From Pirellulales bacterium (GTDB taxonomy: Bacteria; Planctomycetota; Planctomycetia; Pirellulales; Lacipirellulaceae): DNA of 47,933 nt. Where the stretch lies: assembly GCA_022448345.1 (NCBI GenBank), contig JAKVCB010000009.1:1-47933 (forward strand), written 5' to 3'. Of the stretch, positions 34,779-43,204 are shown piece by piece. The translations under genes were made by a program, and so were the position numbers. Under the pieces are notes generated by a model. The model was not told the origin of the DNA. It worked only from the letters and a program-made list of their open reading frames with translations, and searched no databases. Within the stretch, counting starts at the first letter, position 1; the number at the start of each line of letters is the position of its first letter.

Positions 34779-35798
34779 TCAGTACTTGCCATCGCGAACC
34801 TCAAAGTGGGTTGGCTTGTTCCAGGTCGGCTGGCCACGGCCAACCCAGTCGGCTGTCATTTCCAGCATCGAGTCGAGCGAGGTTGCGGGGGGCCCAAACC
34901 GCTCTCTAGCACTCCGGGAATCGCTGAGAAATGCTGCCGCCGACTCGGAACCGATGAACTGAACTTCCTTTCCCAACAATTCCCCAAACCGCTGTGCTAA
35001 CTCCCGAACGCCAAGTCGCTCTGGACCGGTGAGATTGACAATTGCCGGTGGTGTTTCTGCATGTTCCAAACTCCGCAAAATCATTTCATTCGCATCGGCC
35101 TGCCAGATCGTGTTGAAGTAGCCCATCTCCAGCGACACCGGCTCGCCACGATACACCTTCGTAGCCAGGTCGACGAGCACCCCGTAGCGGAGCTCCGTGG
35201 CATAATTCAAGCGGATCAAAGCGACGGGAATATCGAGTGTTCGACTAAAATGTTCAAACACGCGTTCCCGCCCCAGGGCACTCATGGCGTACTCTCCCTC
35301 CGGCTGAAGCGGATCACTTTCAGAAGAACCTTCACCGGCCACATCGGTCATGCCATAAACGTTGCCCGTCGAAAGGGCAACGATACGGCTGGTGCGAAAA
35401 CGTTCACACACGACTCCCGGAATATAAGCATTCGAAGCCCACGTCCTGGCCTGCGCTCCGCCGGTACCGAATTTCACTCCGACCAGGTAAATGACATTGG
35501 GCACCACTGGCAAACTCGCTACGAAACCGGGATCGAGCAGGTCCCCCGCCAACGTGCTGATGCCCCACGAATTGAGTCGATCCTGCAGGCCCTCTTCAGA
35601 AAAACGGCTCGTTGCGATAATTCGGCCGCCTCGACCGGCCGCCTCACTTGCCCGACAAGCCATCCGCGCGAGGGTTGGTCCCATCTTGCCACCTGCCCCC
35701 AGAATGAGAAGGTCGCCCTCAACGCGAGCCAGCGCCTCCACCAAGTGCTGGGTCGGATCGCTTAATCGGTCCTCTAGTTCTTGCTGGTCACGAATCAT
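34779..35798 (-). CDS. NAD(P)-binding epimerase/dehydratase-like protein without the active-site lysine
   Basis: A 339-aa extended SDR-like protein. The cofactor motif is LILGAGGKMGPTLAR (residues 31-45), an unusual GxGGxxG form. LSTGNVYGM is the strand with Ser/Thr and VYG, and the C-terminal half has VNLTGPERLGVRELAQRFGELLG, as in nucleoside-diphosphate-sugar epimerases. The usual active site YxxxK appears as EYAMSAL, where Ala takes the place of the catalytic lysine. Either the protein binds its ligand without the classic chemistry or it uses another base. The start is the complement of 35796-35798. It faces the PmoA-like gene, about 280 bases away. Substrate unknown. Confidence 0.75.
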   Translation of the reverse strand: MIRDQQELEDRLSDPTQHLVEALARVEGDLLILGAGGKMGPTLARMACRASEAAGRGGRIIATSRFSEEGLQDRLNSWGISTLAGDLLDPGFVASLPVVPNVIYLVGVKFGTGGAQARTWASNAYIPGVVCERFRTSRIVALSTGNVYGMTDVAGEGSSESDPLQPEGEYAMSALGRERVFEHFSRTLDIPVALIRLNYATELRYGVLVDLATKVYRGEPVSLEMGYFNTIWQADANEMILRSLEHAETPPAIVNLTGPERLGVRELAQRFGELLGKEVQFIGSESAAAFLSDSRSARERFGPPATSLDSMLEMTADWVGRGQPTWNKPTHFEVRDGKY

Positions 35799-36074
35799 CG
35801 GTCACGTTTGCTGAAGGTCGGTTATGACAGCTCTTCCCTGGGCCCCAATCCTACCAGCTCTTAGCGCACCCCTCGAATGCAAAAAATTGGATTTCGTGCC
35901 CCCCAAGACACCCCTGGGAATCGCCCCGTTGAGGCCGCCCCGTCGGCGCCGGGGATTGGCGAGAAGGGTTCATCATGGGACAATTGCACTCTGCATGTGC
36001 GTGCTTACAAAATGACCTGTGCGCGATTACCAAACGACCCAACCATGAACCGTCACCTCGGATACCGGGATTCC

Positions 36075-37346
36075 ATGAAGCGAGCCAGCCTGGGTACCTG
36101 GAAGTTGTGGTCCTACCTGGCGCTCGAGGCACTGCTGGTGTTCCCACTTGCCAGTTCAGAAGCAATCGCGCAGCCAGACGAGTCGCACATCATCGAGGTT
36201 ACCGCCGGAGCACAAGACCGAACCGGAGGACCGGTTGTCGTCGATTTGCCCGCAGGCCTGAAACTCCAGAACCCGGTGTGGCTCAAACGGCTCGACAATG
36301 GAATCCAACTTCCCGCCCAGATCGAAAAGGGAGAAGGTCGGCGACTTTGGTGGATACTCACCGAGCCTTTGCCAAAAGCCCAGACGCGCCGCTATGCGTT
36401 CAGCAAAACTCCAGCACTAACCCCCAAAGACTCACCCCTGCGGGTGACCGTAACCGACGATGGCTCGACGCTACAAGTTCAGGTGGGAACACGTCCGGTC
36501 CTTCACTATTGCCACGCCACCATACCATCGCCTGATGCGACGAAACCGTATTACGATCGCAGCGGGTTTATTCATCCCGTTTTCAGTCCGTCAGGCCTCG
36601 TCATGACCGACGGCATGCCCATCGGCGACCATACCCACCAACATGGTGTGATGTTTGCCTGGCGACAGGCCCAGTACGAGTCACGAGAGGTCGATTTCTG
36701 GAATGTGGCTACTGGACTTGGCCGCGTCGAACACGCATCGGTCGATCACATCGACCAGGGCCCGGTGTGGGGAGGGTTTCAGGTCACACTCCGACACTTT
36801 GAACTCAAGGCACCAGGTGGTCCCCGCCAACGAATTCACGAAACATGGAACGTACGAGTCTACGCCCAGGCCAAACCGTTCCTGTGGGATTTTGAGTCTC
36901 GGCAAATCGTCACTGGTAACCAGCCACTGGAAATCCTTGAATTTAACTATGGTGGTATGATGATTCGCGGCAGTCGACAATGGCGTGACGTGGCCAACTG
37001 CGGTTTTCTTACCAGCCTGGGAGATAGTCGTGAGACGGGAAACCATACCCGGCCGAAATGGGTTGAAATGTTTGGACCGGTCGATGGACAGGAGGCGGGA
37101 ATTGTCGTTTTGGGTGATCCGCAAAACTATCGCTCACCGCAACCGGTTCGTCTTCACCCGTCGATGCCTTACTTTTGTTTTGCCCCCATGGTCCTGGGTG
37201 AATTTGACCTGCTGCCCAACAAGACCTTCCAGTTGCAATACCGGTTTTTTACCCATGATGGACCTCCCGATCCGACTGCCAATGATCAGAGGTGGAACAA
37301 TTTTGCAGAACCACCGTTGACCCGTGTTCTTCCAGAGGAGAACTGA
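36075..37346 (+). CDS. Secreted PmoA-like (DUF6807) protein
   Basis: A 423-aa exported protein of the DUF6807 (PmoA-like) family, function unknown, common in planctomycetes and Verrucomicrobia near sugar genes. The N-terminus has a signal peptide with a long hydrophobic core (LWSYLALEALLVFPLA) and an AIAQ cleavage region. Conserved segments include GFIHPVFSPSGLVMTDGMPIGDHTHQHGVMFAW, where DHTHQHG is the hallmark His cluster, then DFWN and ILEFNYGGMMIRG. The His cluster could hold a metal or a ligand. The frame is open to 35877; ATG 36075 puts the signal peptide at the N-terminus, and ATG 36045 would add ten residues. The gene sits 54 bases before the cyclase gene, likely in one operon. Confidence 0.8.
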   Translation: MKRASLGTWKLWSYLALEALLVFPLASSEAIAQPDESHIIEVTAGAQDRTGGPVVVDLPAGLKLQNPVWLKRLDNGIQLPAQIEKGEGRRLWWILTEPLPKAQTRRYAFSKTPALTPKDSPLRVTVTDDGSTLQVQVGTRPVLHYCHATIPSPDATKPYYDRSGFIHPVFSPSGLVMTDGMPIGDHTHQHGVMFAWRQAQYESREVDFWNVATGLGRVEHASVDHIDQGPVWGGFQVTLRHFELKAPGGPRQRIHETWNVRVYAQAKPFLWDFESRQIVTGNQPLEILEFNYGGMMIRGSRQWRDVANCGFLTSLGDSRETGNHTRPKWVEMFGPVDGQEAGIVVLGDPQNYRSPQPVRLHPSMPYFCFAPMVLGEFDLLPNKTFQLQYRFFTHDGPPDPTANDQRWNNFAEPPLTRVLPEEN

Positions 37347-37399
37347 CCTGTATCTCGACAGAACTTTTATCTTGAACTCACCTTGAAAGGAGAAGGGTT

Positions 37400-38395
37400 A
37401 TGAATCGCTATCTATTATTGCTCGTTGCCATTTTTTGGATGGGCCTTACCAGCCCTGCATTACTCGGCGCTGATGACCTGGACAAAAAAGAAACACTCAC
37501 CAGGGCCGACATCGAAGCCTACATGAAATCGCTTTCGAACTGGGGACGCTGGGGAAAAGACGACCAACTCGGCGCCTTAAACCTGATCACGCCAGAAAAA
37601 CGAAAGCAGGCCGCCAAACTGGTCCAGGAAGGGATCAGTATTTCGATCGGCCACGAATCGGTGAAGGAAGAAATGGATCAGTCCTTACCGTTTGAACATA
37701 CGGTAACGGTCAACTCCCAATTGGGCCCGATTGGATCTGCCGGCGATCTCTATTCCGTTCAATACCACGGCTATACCCAAACCCACCTCGACGGCCTGGC
37801 ACACCTGTTCTACCGAAACAAGCTTTACAACGGTTTTTCAAGCAAACACATTACGCCAACGGGCTGCCCGCAACTTGGTATTGAGAATTTCAGGAACGGC
37901 ATCTTCACCAAGGCGATTCTAATGGACATCCCCCAACTCTTGGGAGTCAAATATCTGGCAGCAGGCCAGCCTATTTACCCCAAACATCTGGAAGCATGGG
38001 AAAAAATGGCGGGAGTCAAGGTGGAGCCTGGCGATGCCGTGTTGATTAACACCGGACGGTGGGTCCGCCGAAAACTGGAAGGCCCTTGGACCATTTCTGA
38101 AGGTTCCGCCGGTTTGCATACATCCTGCCTGCCTTGGCTGAAAAGTCGTGACGTGGCCGTGGTTGGTAGCGACCTTTGTCTTGACGTGGTTCCCTCTGGC
38201 GTAGAGGGGTTTGCCCTCCCCGTACACTGGGTGATCGTCACTGCGATGGGCACACCGATTCTCGACAACTGCGACTTTACCGAGGCCAGTAAATTCTGCC
38301 GTGAAAAGAAACGGTGGAGTTTTCTCCTGACGGCAGACCCCTTGGTGGTACCCGGTGGGACTGGCTCGCCAATCAATCCGGTCGCCACATTTTAA
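37400..38395 (+). CDS. Exported cyclase-family (kynurenine formamidase-like) hydrolase
   Basis: A 331-aa protein of the cyclase/Arb2-KynB family, metal-dependent hydrolases acting on amides or lactones. A signal peptide covers residues 1-23 (LLLLVAIFWMGLTSPALLGA). The metal-site motif, HxGTHxDxPxH in the classic form, here reads YTQTHLDGLAH, keeping the central HxD and the last His but changing the first position. This fits a longer subgroup of the family. Further family segments are VEPGDAVLINTGRW and PVHWVIVTAMGTPILDN. AAAGGAG at 37386-37392 is a good ribosome site for ATG 37400. The gene follows the PmoA-like gene and precedes a DUF1932 dehydrogenase on the same strand. Substrate unknown. 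Confidence 0.85.
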   Translation: MNRYLLLLVAIFWMGLTSPALLGADDLDKKETLTRADIEAYMKSLSNWGRWGKDDQLGALNLITPEKRKQAAKLVQEGISISIGHESVKEEMDQSLPFEHTVTVNSQLGPIGSAGDLYSVQYHGYTQTHLDGLAHLFYRNKLYNGFSSKHITPTGCPQLGIENFRNGIFTKAILMDIPQLLGVKYLAAGQPIYPKHLEAWEKMAGVKVEPGDAVLINTGRWVRRKLEGPWTISEGSAGLHTSCLPWLKSRDVAVVGSDLCLDVVPSGVEGFALPVHWVIVTAMGTPILDNCDFTEASKFCREKKRWSFLLTADPLVVPGGTGSPINPVATF

Positions 38396-38511
38396 ACCCC
38401 CTGGTCAAAGCCTGTTTTCCTACGAAAAACTTTTCGCTGGCTCACTTTCCCCTGGTGAGTTCCACCGGCACGAAAACAACTATTTCCTATTTTCATGAGG
38501 TACCCGGTACT

Positions 38512-39417
38512 TTGTCCCATACCCCTACTCACCTGGCGATCCTCGGTTTTGGTACGGCAAGTACCACGTTGGCTAAAAACCTCCGTGGTCGAGGTCCGGC
38601 AACGATCCGGGTGTGGAAACGGCAGCCCTGGAACGACGAACTCCAAAGCATGGCCACCACGATGGGAGTCACCCTGTGCGACACTCCGCAGGCGGCCATC
38701 GAACCTGCGGACCTTATTTTTTCGCTGGTTCCCCCCGATGCTGCAGTCCAGGTTGCCGAGGCTGCGGCCAACCACATCCGCGGCAAATCGTACCTTGATT
38801 TGAATGCCGCATCGCTGCGCGCCATCGAAAAGGCAGAAGCTTCCATCAGAGCCGGCGGCGGAGAGTTTACCGACGGCGCTATTATGGGACCACTCGGACG
38901 TCAGTTACACCGCGTGAGCACCGTGGTAAGTGGTCCTCAGGCCGACAAGGTGGCCAGGCTTCTCTGTGGCTGGGACATGCAGGTTCGCGCCATCAGCCCA
39001 CGAGTCGGGCTTGCCTCGACCGTAAAAATGATTCGTAGCGTTTACACGAAAGGCATTGAAGGAATTGTTCTTGAATGCCTCTCCGCTGCCCATTTGTTCG
39101 ATGCCACTGAGGAGGTCCTGGAATCTCTCGAAGAAATCCTTGAGTTGGGGCCCTTCCTGCTTCCGCTGCGCGAAATGTTTAATGAACTTCTCGCAGAACA
39201 GGTCGAACACGCACCACGACGAGCCGCAGAAATGGAGCAAGTCGTAAAAACTCTCGAACAAATTCAGGTTGAACCTCGAATGTCACGCGGCACATTGACA
39301 ACACTCCAAAAGATCGCCCAAAAAGCCGAATTGGCCAAAGACTTTTCTGGGAAACCCGATGTGTCACCCGGCTCAATCCTGGCTGCAATCGCCCGGGTAG
39401 CGGGTCCTGATCGATAA
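38512..39417 (+). CDS. NAD(P)-dependent oxidoreductase of the 6-phosphogluconate dehydrogenase-like group (DUF1932)
   Basis: A 301-aa beta-hydroxyacid dehydrogenase-type protein. The N-terminal Rossmann motif is LAILGFGTASTTLAKNL. IFSLVPPDAAVQVAEAA and YLDLNAASLRAIEKAE follow as in 3-hydroxyisobutyrate dehydrogenase relatives, and DGAIMGPLGR is the substrate-loop equivalent. ASTVKMIRSVYTKGIEGIVLECLSAA corresponds to the catalytic-lysine helix (GxxxK), and the rest is the helical DUF1932 C-terminal domain. Upstream sequence is in frame from 38314, inside the cyclase gene. TTG at 38512, directly before the Rossmann strand, gives the family length. No ATG in this frame is well placed. It may share a transcript with the PmoA-like and cyclase genes. 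Substrate unknown. Confidence 0.78.
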   Translation: MSHTPTHLAILGFGTASTTLAKNLRGRGPATIRVWKRQPWNDELQSMATTMGVTLCDTPQAAIEPADLIFSLVPPDAAVQVAEAAANHIRGKSYLDLNAASLRAIEKAEASIRAGGGEFTDGAIMGPLGRQLHRVSTVVSGPQADKVARLLCGWDMQVRAISPRVGLASTVKMIRSVYTKGIEGIVLECLSAAHLFDATEEVLESLEEILELGPFLLPLREMFNELLAEQVEHAPRRAAEMEQVVKTLEQIQVEPRMSRGTLTTLQKIAQKAELAKDFSGKPDVSPGSILAAIARVAGPDR

Positions 39418-39471
39418 CTCTTTTCCGGCCCACCGTTCCCCAACTTGAGCTAAGGTAACCCTTGTGGAAAA

Positions 39472-40875
39472 TTAGCCGAATCGAGCTGCCAGCGCTGCGA
39501 CAATACAACCGCAGACAACCACGATCGAAACCACCAGGCAGGCGCCACTTAACCAGCTCATCCGCAACGGTTTCTCTGTATGAAATGCCAGCCAGCCCAC
39601 ACTGAACATCAACAGGGGCGTGAGAAACAACCCGCTCACAAATTGGGCAAAAATTACGATCACCGCTGGTGGCTGGTTTCCTTTAAGCAGAAGAAATACC
39701 ACAAATACACACCCCAGATAGAAGGTGTGGAACCGTTGTTGCCAGCAGTGCACGGCGGTCGCGTCGCTCCGCTCTAGCACCCCCATCGTCCCCAGTAAGT
39801 CAGCCCCCATACGGCCTGATGCTGCCGAGGAGATCAGCAGTGTTGAAAACAGGGTCGCTACCGCGCCAACTCCAAACAACAAGTGGGAACCATGGCCATA
39901 GGTTACCGTAAAAATCGTGGAAATCTCGTTCACAACGCCGATCCCCTTTGGCACATCAGCTCGCCCAAAAAAGACTGCGGCACCCAGCAGAAAAAAAGCG
40001 GCTGTAATGAACGTTGCAATCAAGGTTGAGACGCCCACGTCGATCCGCAAGACACGAATCCATCCTTGTGCACGGCTTACGCGATTCTGCGCGCCAGGAG
40101 GCCCGATGTGATTGGAAAATCCTTTTTCCAACAGCCAATACGGGTATTGAAAAAGTTCGTTGGCCGTGGTTCCCAGAGCGCCAATCATACTGATCACGGC
40201 GACCGTGGCCAGTGCTGGTTGATCGCCGAAGGAAAACTGCAATCCTGACACAATATCGCTCATCGCGATGCGATAGGAGGTCCCCTGGATCAAAACCAAT
40301 GCAAAAATCACCGCCAGACTAAACAGCGCCACCAGCACCATCACAATTTTCTCGAGCCCCGCATAGCGACTCCGCCAGAGCAAAAACTGAGTCAGGCCGT
40401 AGACCAGGATGCCCCAAATCGTAACCGAATATTCAGCGAACGGTCCCAGCGGAAACATCGCGCTCAGCAAGCCAGCGATCGCGAGCAAAATTCCAACCAG
40501 ACCTACCTGGGTGACTGTGTAACCGACCATGTAGATCCAACTGATCCACGAGATGCCTGCTATTTTTGGACCGGGGCAAAGGTTCAACGCTTCAAACGTT
40601 GTCGAGTTGTGGAGGATTGCATAACGACCAATTTCAACCTGCAAAAAATATTTCAGCACGCACGCAAGCAATGCGGCCCAGAGCAGCACAAATCCAAATG
40701 TCGCTGCCTGAATCGGGGCATTGATCAGTTCTCCGCCACCGATAACCGACCCGGCCACAATAATCCCAGGGCCAAGCGCACCGAGTGTAGGCAGGATGCC
40801 TCGTGGCGGCTCAACAACGCTTGCGACAGGGTTAGTGCTTGCAATAGGTTCAGTGCTTGCGACAGGTTCAGTCAT
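39472..40875 (-). CDS. Nramp-like membrane transporter lacking the Nramp metal motifs
   Basis: A 467-aa carrier of the Nramp (LeuT-fold) type, with about 11 hydrophobic spans. Nramp metal transporters have DPGN in span 1 and MPH in span 6. Here span 1 reads LGPGIIVAGSVIGGGELIN, with GSVIGGGEL at the metal site, and span 6 reads GALGTTANELFQYPYW, so neither motif is kept. The overall fold is clear from GPG plus the EIGRYAIL and FxxTLLISSAASGRMGADLLG regions. The substrate may not be manganese or iron. The N-terminus has TEPVAS-like hexapeptide repeats from an 18-bp DNA repeat. ATG at 40873-40875 is preferred; a TTG three codons earlier is possible. Divergent from the NHL gene with about 70 bases between starts. 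Confidence 0.75.
   Translation of the reverse strand: MTEPVASTEPIASTNPVASVVEPPRGILPTLGALGPGIIVAGSVIGGGELINAPIQAATFGFVLLWAALLACVLKYFLQVEIGRYAILHNSTTFEALNLCPGPKIAGISWISWIYMVGYTVTQVGLVGILLAIAGLLSAMFPLGPFAEYSVTIWGILVYGLTQFLLWRSRYAGLEKIVMVLVALFSLAVIFALVLIQGTSYRIAMSDIVSGLQFSFGDQPALATVAVISMIGALGTTANELFQYPYWLLEKGFSNHIGPPGAQNRVSRAQGWIRVLRIDVGVSTLIATFITAAFFLLGAAVFFGRADVPKGIGVVNEISTIFTVTYGHGSHLLFGVGAVATLFSTLLISSAASGRMGADLLGTMGVLERSDATAVHCWQQRFHTFYLGCVFVVFLLLKGNQPPAVIVIFAQFVSGLFLTPLLMFSVGWLAFHTEKPLRMSWLSGACLVVSIVVVCGCIVAALAARFG
40819..40872 (-). repeat. Three 18-bp tandem repeats in the Nramp-like gene
   Basis: Three adjacent 18-base units (about GCTTGCGACAGGTTCAGT on the plus strand) encode the N-terminal hexapeptides TEPVAS, TEPIAS and TNPVAS. 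They lie right at the gene start, in the cytosolic tail. Confidence 0.9.
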
Positions 40876-40946
40876 AGAGGACAATTAACGCCAAACCGAA
40901 AAACAGGAAGAAACAAACATAACTAAAACAACAGGAACATACCAGC

Positions 40947-42080
40947 TTGGTCACCCAACAACCGCAAACTGTTGTATCGAATGGATCCTTTCGATTTGAA
41001 GTCTACGACAACTGGCTCCAGCTTCCCGATGACTGGGATCTCCAGCAAATCGTTGGTGTCGCGGTTGATTCCAGCGATCGGCTGTTCGTATTCAGTCGAA
41101 GTGACCACCCGCTAACTATTTTCTCGCCCGATGGAAGCCTGGTGGCATCCTGGGATCATCAAGAATTCACCAGGCCCCATGGCGTTTTTATCGATCCCCA
41201 CGACCGGGTATTTTTGACGGACGACATGGGGCATTCTGTTCGCTGTTATTCAATTGACGGCGAACTTCAAATGACCCTGGGAACCCCGGGAGTTGCTTCT
41301 CCGACCGGAGTTCGGGATTGCGATTACCGCACCATGGACCAGGCCGCCGGCCCCTTTAACCTGCCAACGAACGTCGCTATTTCCCCGGAAGGAGACCTCT
41401 ACGTCTGTGACGGCTACGGGAATGCCCGTGTCCACCATTTCGATGCAGAGGGCACACTGATTGCCTCCTGGGGAGAACCGGGTGACGGGCCTGGCCAGTT
41501 CCACGTACCACATGGAGTTCGTTTCGGCCCTGACGGCTTGCTCTACGTGTCGGATCGCGAGAACTCACGCGTGCAAAAGTTTACGCCTGGCGGCGAGGTT
41601 GTGGGGGAGTGGTCTGGGCTGGCTCGCCCTTGCGAAGTTGTATTTGATCAGGACAACGTGGCCTACGTCATTGAGATAGGATTTCGCTGCGGTTTATTCG
41701 CGGGGCACCACTCTGCACGGGAAGACAAACCTGGTGGCCGGCTCAGTGTGCTCGACCAGCAGGGCAAAGTATTGGCCCAATTTGGGGGAGGTGAAACCCC
41801 CGACAAACCAGGTGATTTTTACGCCCCACATGACCTGGCTATCGATTCAAAGGGAGATCTCTATATTGGTGAAGTTCGCCCAGGTGCCGGTCGCTTTGGA
41901 GAAGTACTGTCAGACCAGCAAACGAAAACACTCTCAGCACCGTTGCTGCAAAAATTTGTACGGGTGGGAACCTGCGAGATCCCAAAGCCTGGCTTTTGTG
42001 AATCAGCAACGATCTTTGCTCCCCCAATTATTACTTGCTACGAGTCAACTCTATGCCGCGTATTGCTGCTGATGAATTAG
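40947..42080 (+). CDS. NHL-repeat beta-propeller protein (peptidyl-glycine alpha-amidating lyase-like)
   Basis: A 377-aa beta-propeller with six NHL-type blades, for example IVGVAVDSSDRLFVFSRSDH, TRPHGVFIDPHDRVFLTDD, LPTNVAISPEGDLYVCDGYGNARVHHFD and HVPHGVRFGPDGLLYVSDREN. The order resembles the lyase part of peptidyl-glycine alpha-amidating enzymes, but no signal peptide is seen, so an enzymatic role is doubtful. The start is TTG 40947; no ATG lies before the first blade. After the final strand LLQKFVRV the protein runs on for about 36 residues with several cysteines and ends inside the next gene, a 28-base overlap. Close relatives probably stop near FVRV, so this tail may be due to a lost stop. 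It could belong to one unit with the Ldh_2 gene. Confidence 0.75.
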   Translation: MVTQQPQTVVSNGSFRFEVYDNWLQLPDDWDLQQIVGVAVDSSDRLFVFSRSDHPLTIFSPDGSLVASWDHQEFTRPHGVFIDPHDRVFLTDDMGHSVRCYSIDGELQMTLGTPGVASPTGVRDCDYRTMDQAAGPFNLPTNVAISPEGDLYVCDGYGNARVHHFDAEGTLIASWGEPGDGPGQFHVPHGVRFGPDGLLYVSDRENSRVQKFTPGGEVVGEWSGLARPCEVVFDQDNVAYVIEIGFRCGLFAGHHSAREDKPGGRLSVLDQQGKVLAQFGGGETPDKPGDFYAPHDLAIDSKGDLYIGEVRPGAGRFGEVLSDQQTKTLSAPLLQKFVRVGTCEIPKPGFCESATIFAPPIITCYESTLCRVLLLMN

Positions 42081-43084
42081 AATCGCTTGCAATCAACGTC
42101 CTTTCTTCTGCAGGTGCAACGGAAGACGAAGCGTCGATTGTTGCGCAACATCTCGTGTTGGCAAATTTGTCCGGGCACGACTCTCACGGCGTGATCCGGC
42201 TACCTCAATACGTCGATGAAATCCGGCGCGGCATGATCACTCCAGGTGCGGAGCTTAAAACCGTGCGACAGTGGCAGGCCGGCATGACGATCGATGCTAA
42301 TAACTGTTTTGGCCAGGTTGCCTGCCACCATGCCATGCTGCAGGTTATTGAAAAAGCATCTCACAATGGGGTGGCTGCGATTACACTTTCGCGGTGTGGA
42401 CACTCCGGACGAATCGGAACCTATGGGGAACTGGCCGCCGAAAAAGGGATGATCGGCCTGGTTGTCAATAACGCAGGTGGTAATGGCCAGTGGGTAGCAC
42501 CTTTTGGAGGACTTCGTGGTCGGTTGGCAACCAACCCGCTTTGCATTGCGGCACCCACCCGTGGCGATTTCCCACTCGTGCTCGACATGAGCACCTGTGT
42601 TGCCCCTGAGGGAAAAGTACGACACTATCACCAGAGTCAAAAGAACACTCCCGATGGCTGGCTGATCGATTCTGAAGGGCGACCGACCAACGATCCCGCG
42701 GCGCTCTACCAAACCCCACCAGGTGCGCTCTTACCCCTCGGCGACGACGCCGGATATAAGGGTTACGGTCTGGCGGTGATGATCGATATTCTGGCTGGCG
42801 CTTTATCGGGAACTGGCTGTTGCCGAGCTGATGTGAATCTGTCCAGCGGACGCGGCCTGATGATGATTGCTGTCGACATCGAGATTTGGACAACCCGCAA
42901 ACTTTTTGACCAGTCCGTCGACTCACTCGTTCAGCACATCCGTTCCACCCCGGTTCGCCCAGGCTACGACGCAGTCCTGCTGCCAGGTGAGTTCGAGTTT
43001 CGCAATCGTCAGCACCGCTCTCAAAACGGGATTGATATAACACCAGTCACATGGAAAGCCATTACTGAATTGTCAGTTTCGTAA
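42053..43084 (+). CDS. Malate/lactate/ureidoglycolate dehydrogenase (Ldh_2) family oxidoreductase
   Basis: A 343-aa NAD(P)-dependent dehydrogenase with the Ldh_2 fold, which is unrelated to classic lactate dehydrogenase. The N-terminal GHDSHGVIRLPQYVDEIRRG holds the catalytic histidine, and VNNAGGNGQWVAPFGGLRGRLATNPLCIA is the cofactor region. PLVLDMSTCVAPEGKV and GYKGYGLAVMIDILAGALSGTG complete the family pattern. Members reduce malate, sulfolactate, ureidoglycolate, 2,3-diketogulonate or pyrroline-2-carboxylate; the exact 2-keto/2-hydroxy acid is not clear. The frame is open to 42035 (TTG), but ATG 42053 matches the usual N-terminus MPRIAADELE. It overlaps the NHL gene by 28 bases, a sign of coupling. 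Confidence 0.87.
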   Translation: MPRIAADELESLAINVLSSAGATEDEASIVAQHLVLANLSGHDSHGVIRLPQYVDEIRRGMITPGAELKTVRQWQAGMTIDANNCFGQVACHHAMLQVIEKASHNGVAAITLSRCGHSGRIGTYGELAAEKGMIGLVVNNAGGNGQWVAPFGGLRGRLATNPLCIAAPTRGDFPLVLDMSTCVAPEGKVRHYHQSQKNTPDGWLIDSEGRPTNDPAALYQTPPGALLPLGDDAGYKGYGLAVMIDILAGALSGTGCCRADVNLSSGRGLMMIAVDIEIWTTRKLFDQSVDSLVQHIRSTPVRPGYDAVLLPGEFEFRNRQHRSQNGIDITPVTWKAITELSVS

Positions 43085-43204
43085 ATCAACCCGACCAGAA
43101 TTTGCTTGCAATAATCGAGGCAAAGTCGTTGCAGTTGCTTATCTTTGACCTCCCAACCGGGTACACTAAAGTCAACCACATTGTCCCCCATCTGCCGTCG
43201 CCTT

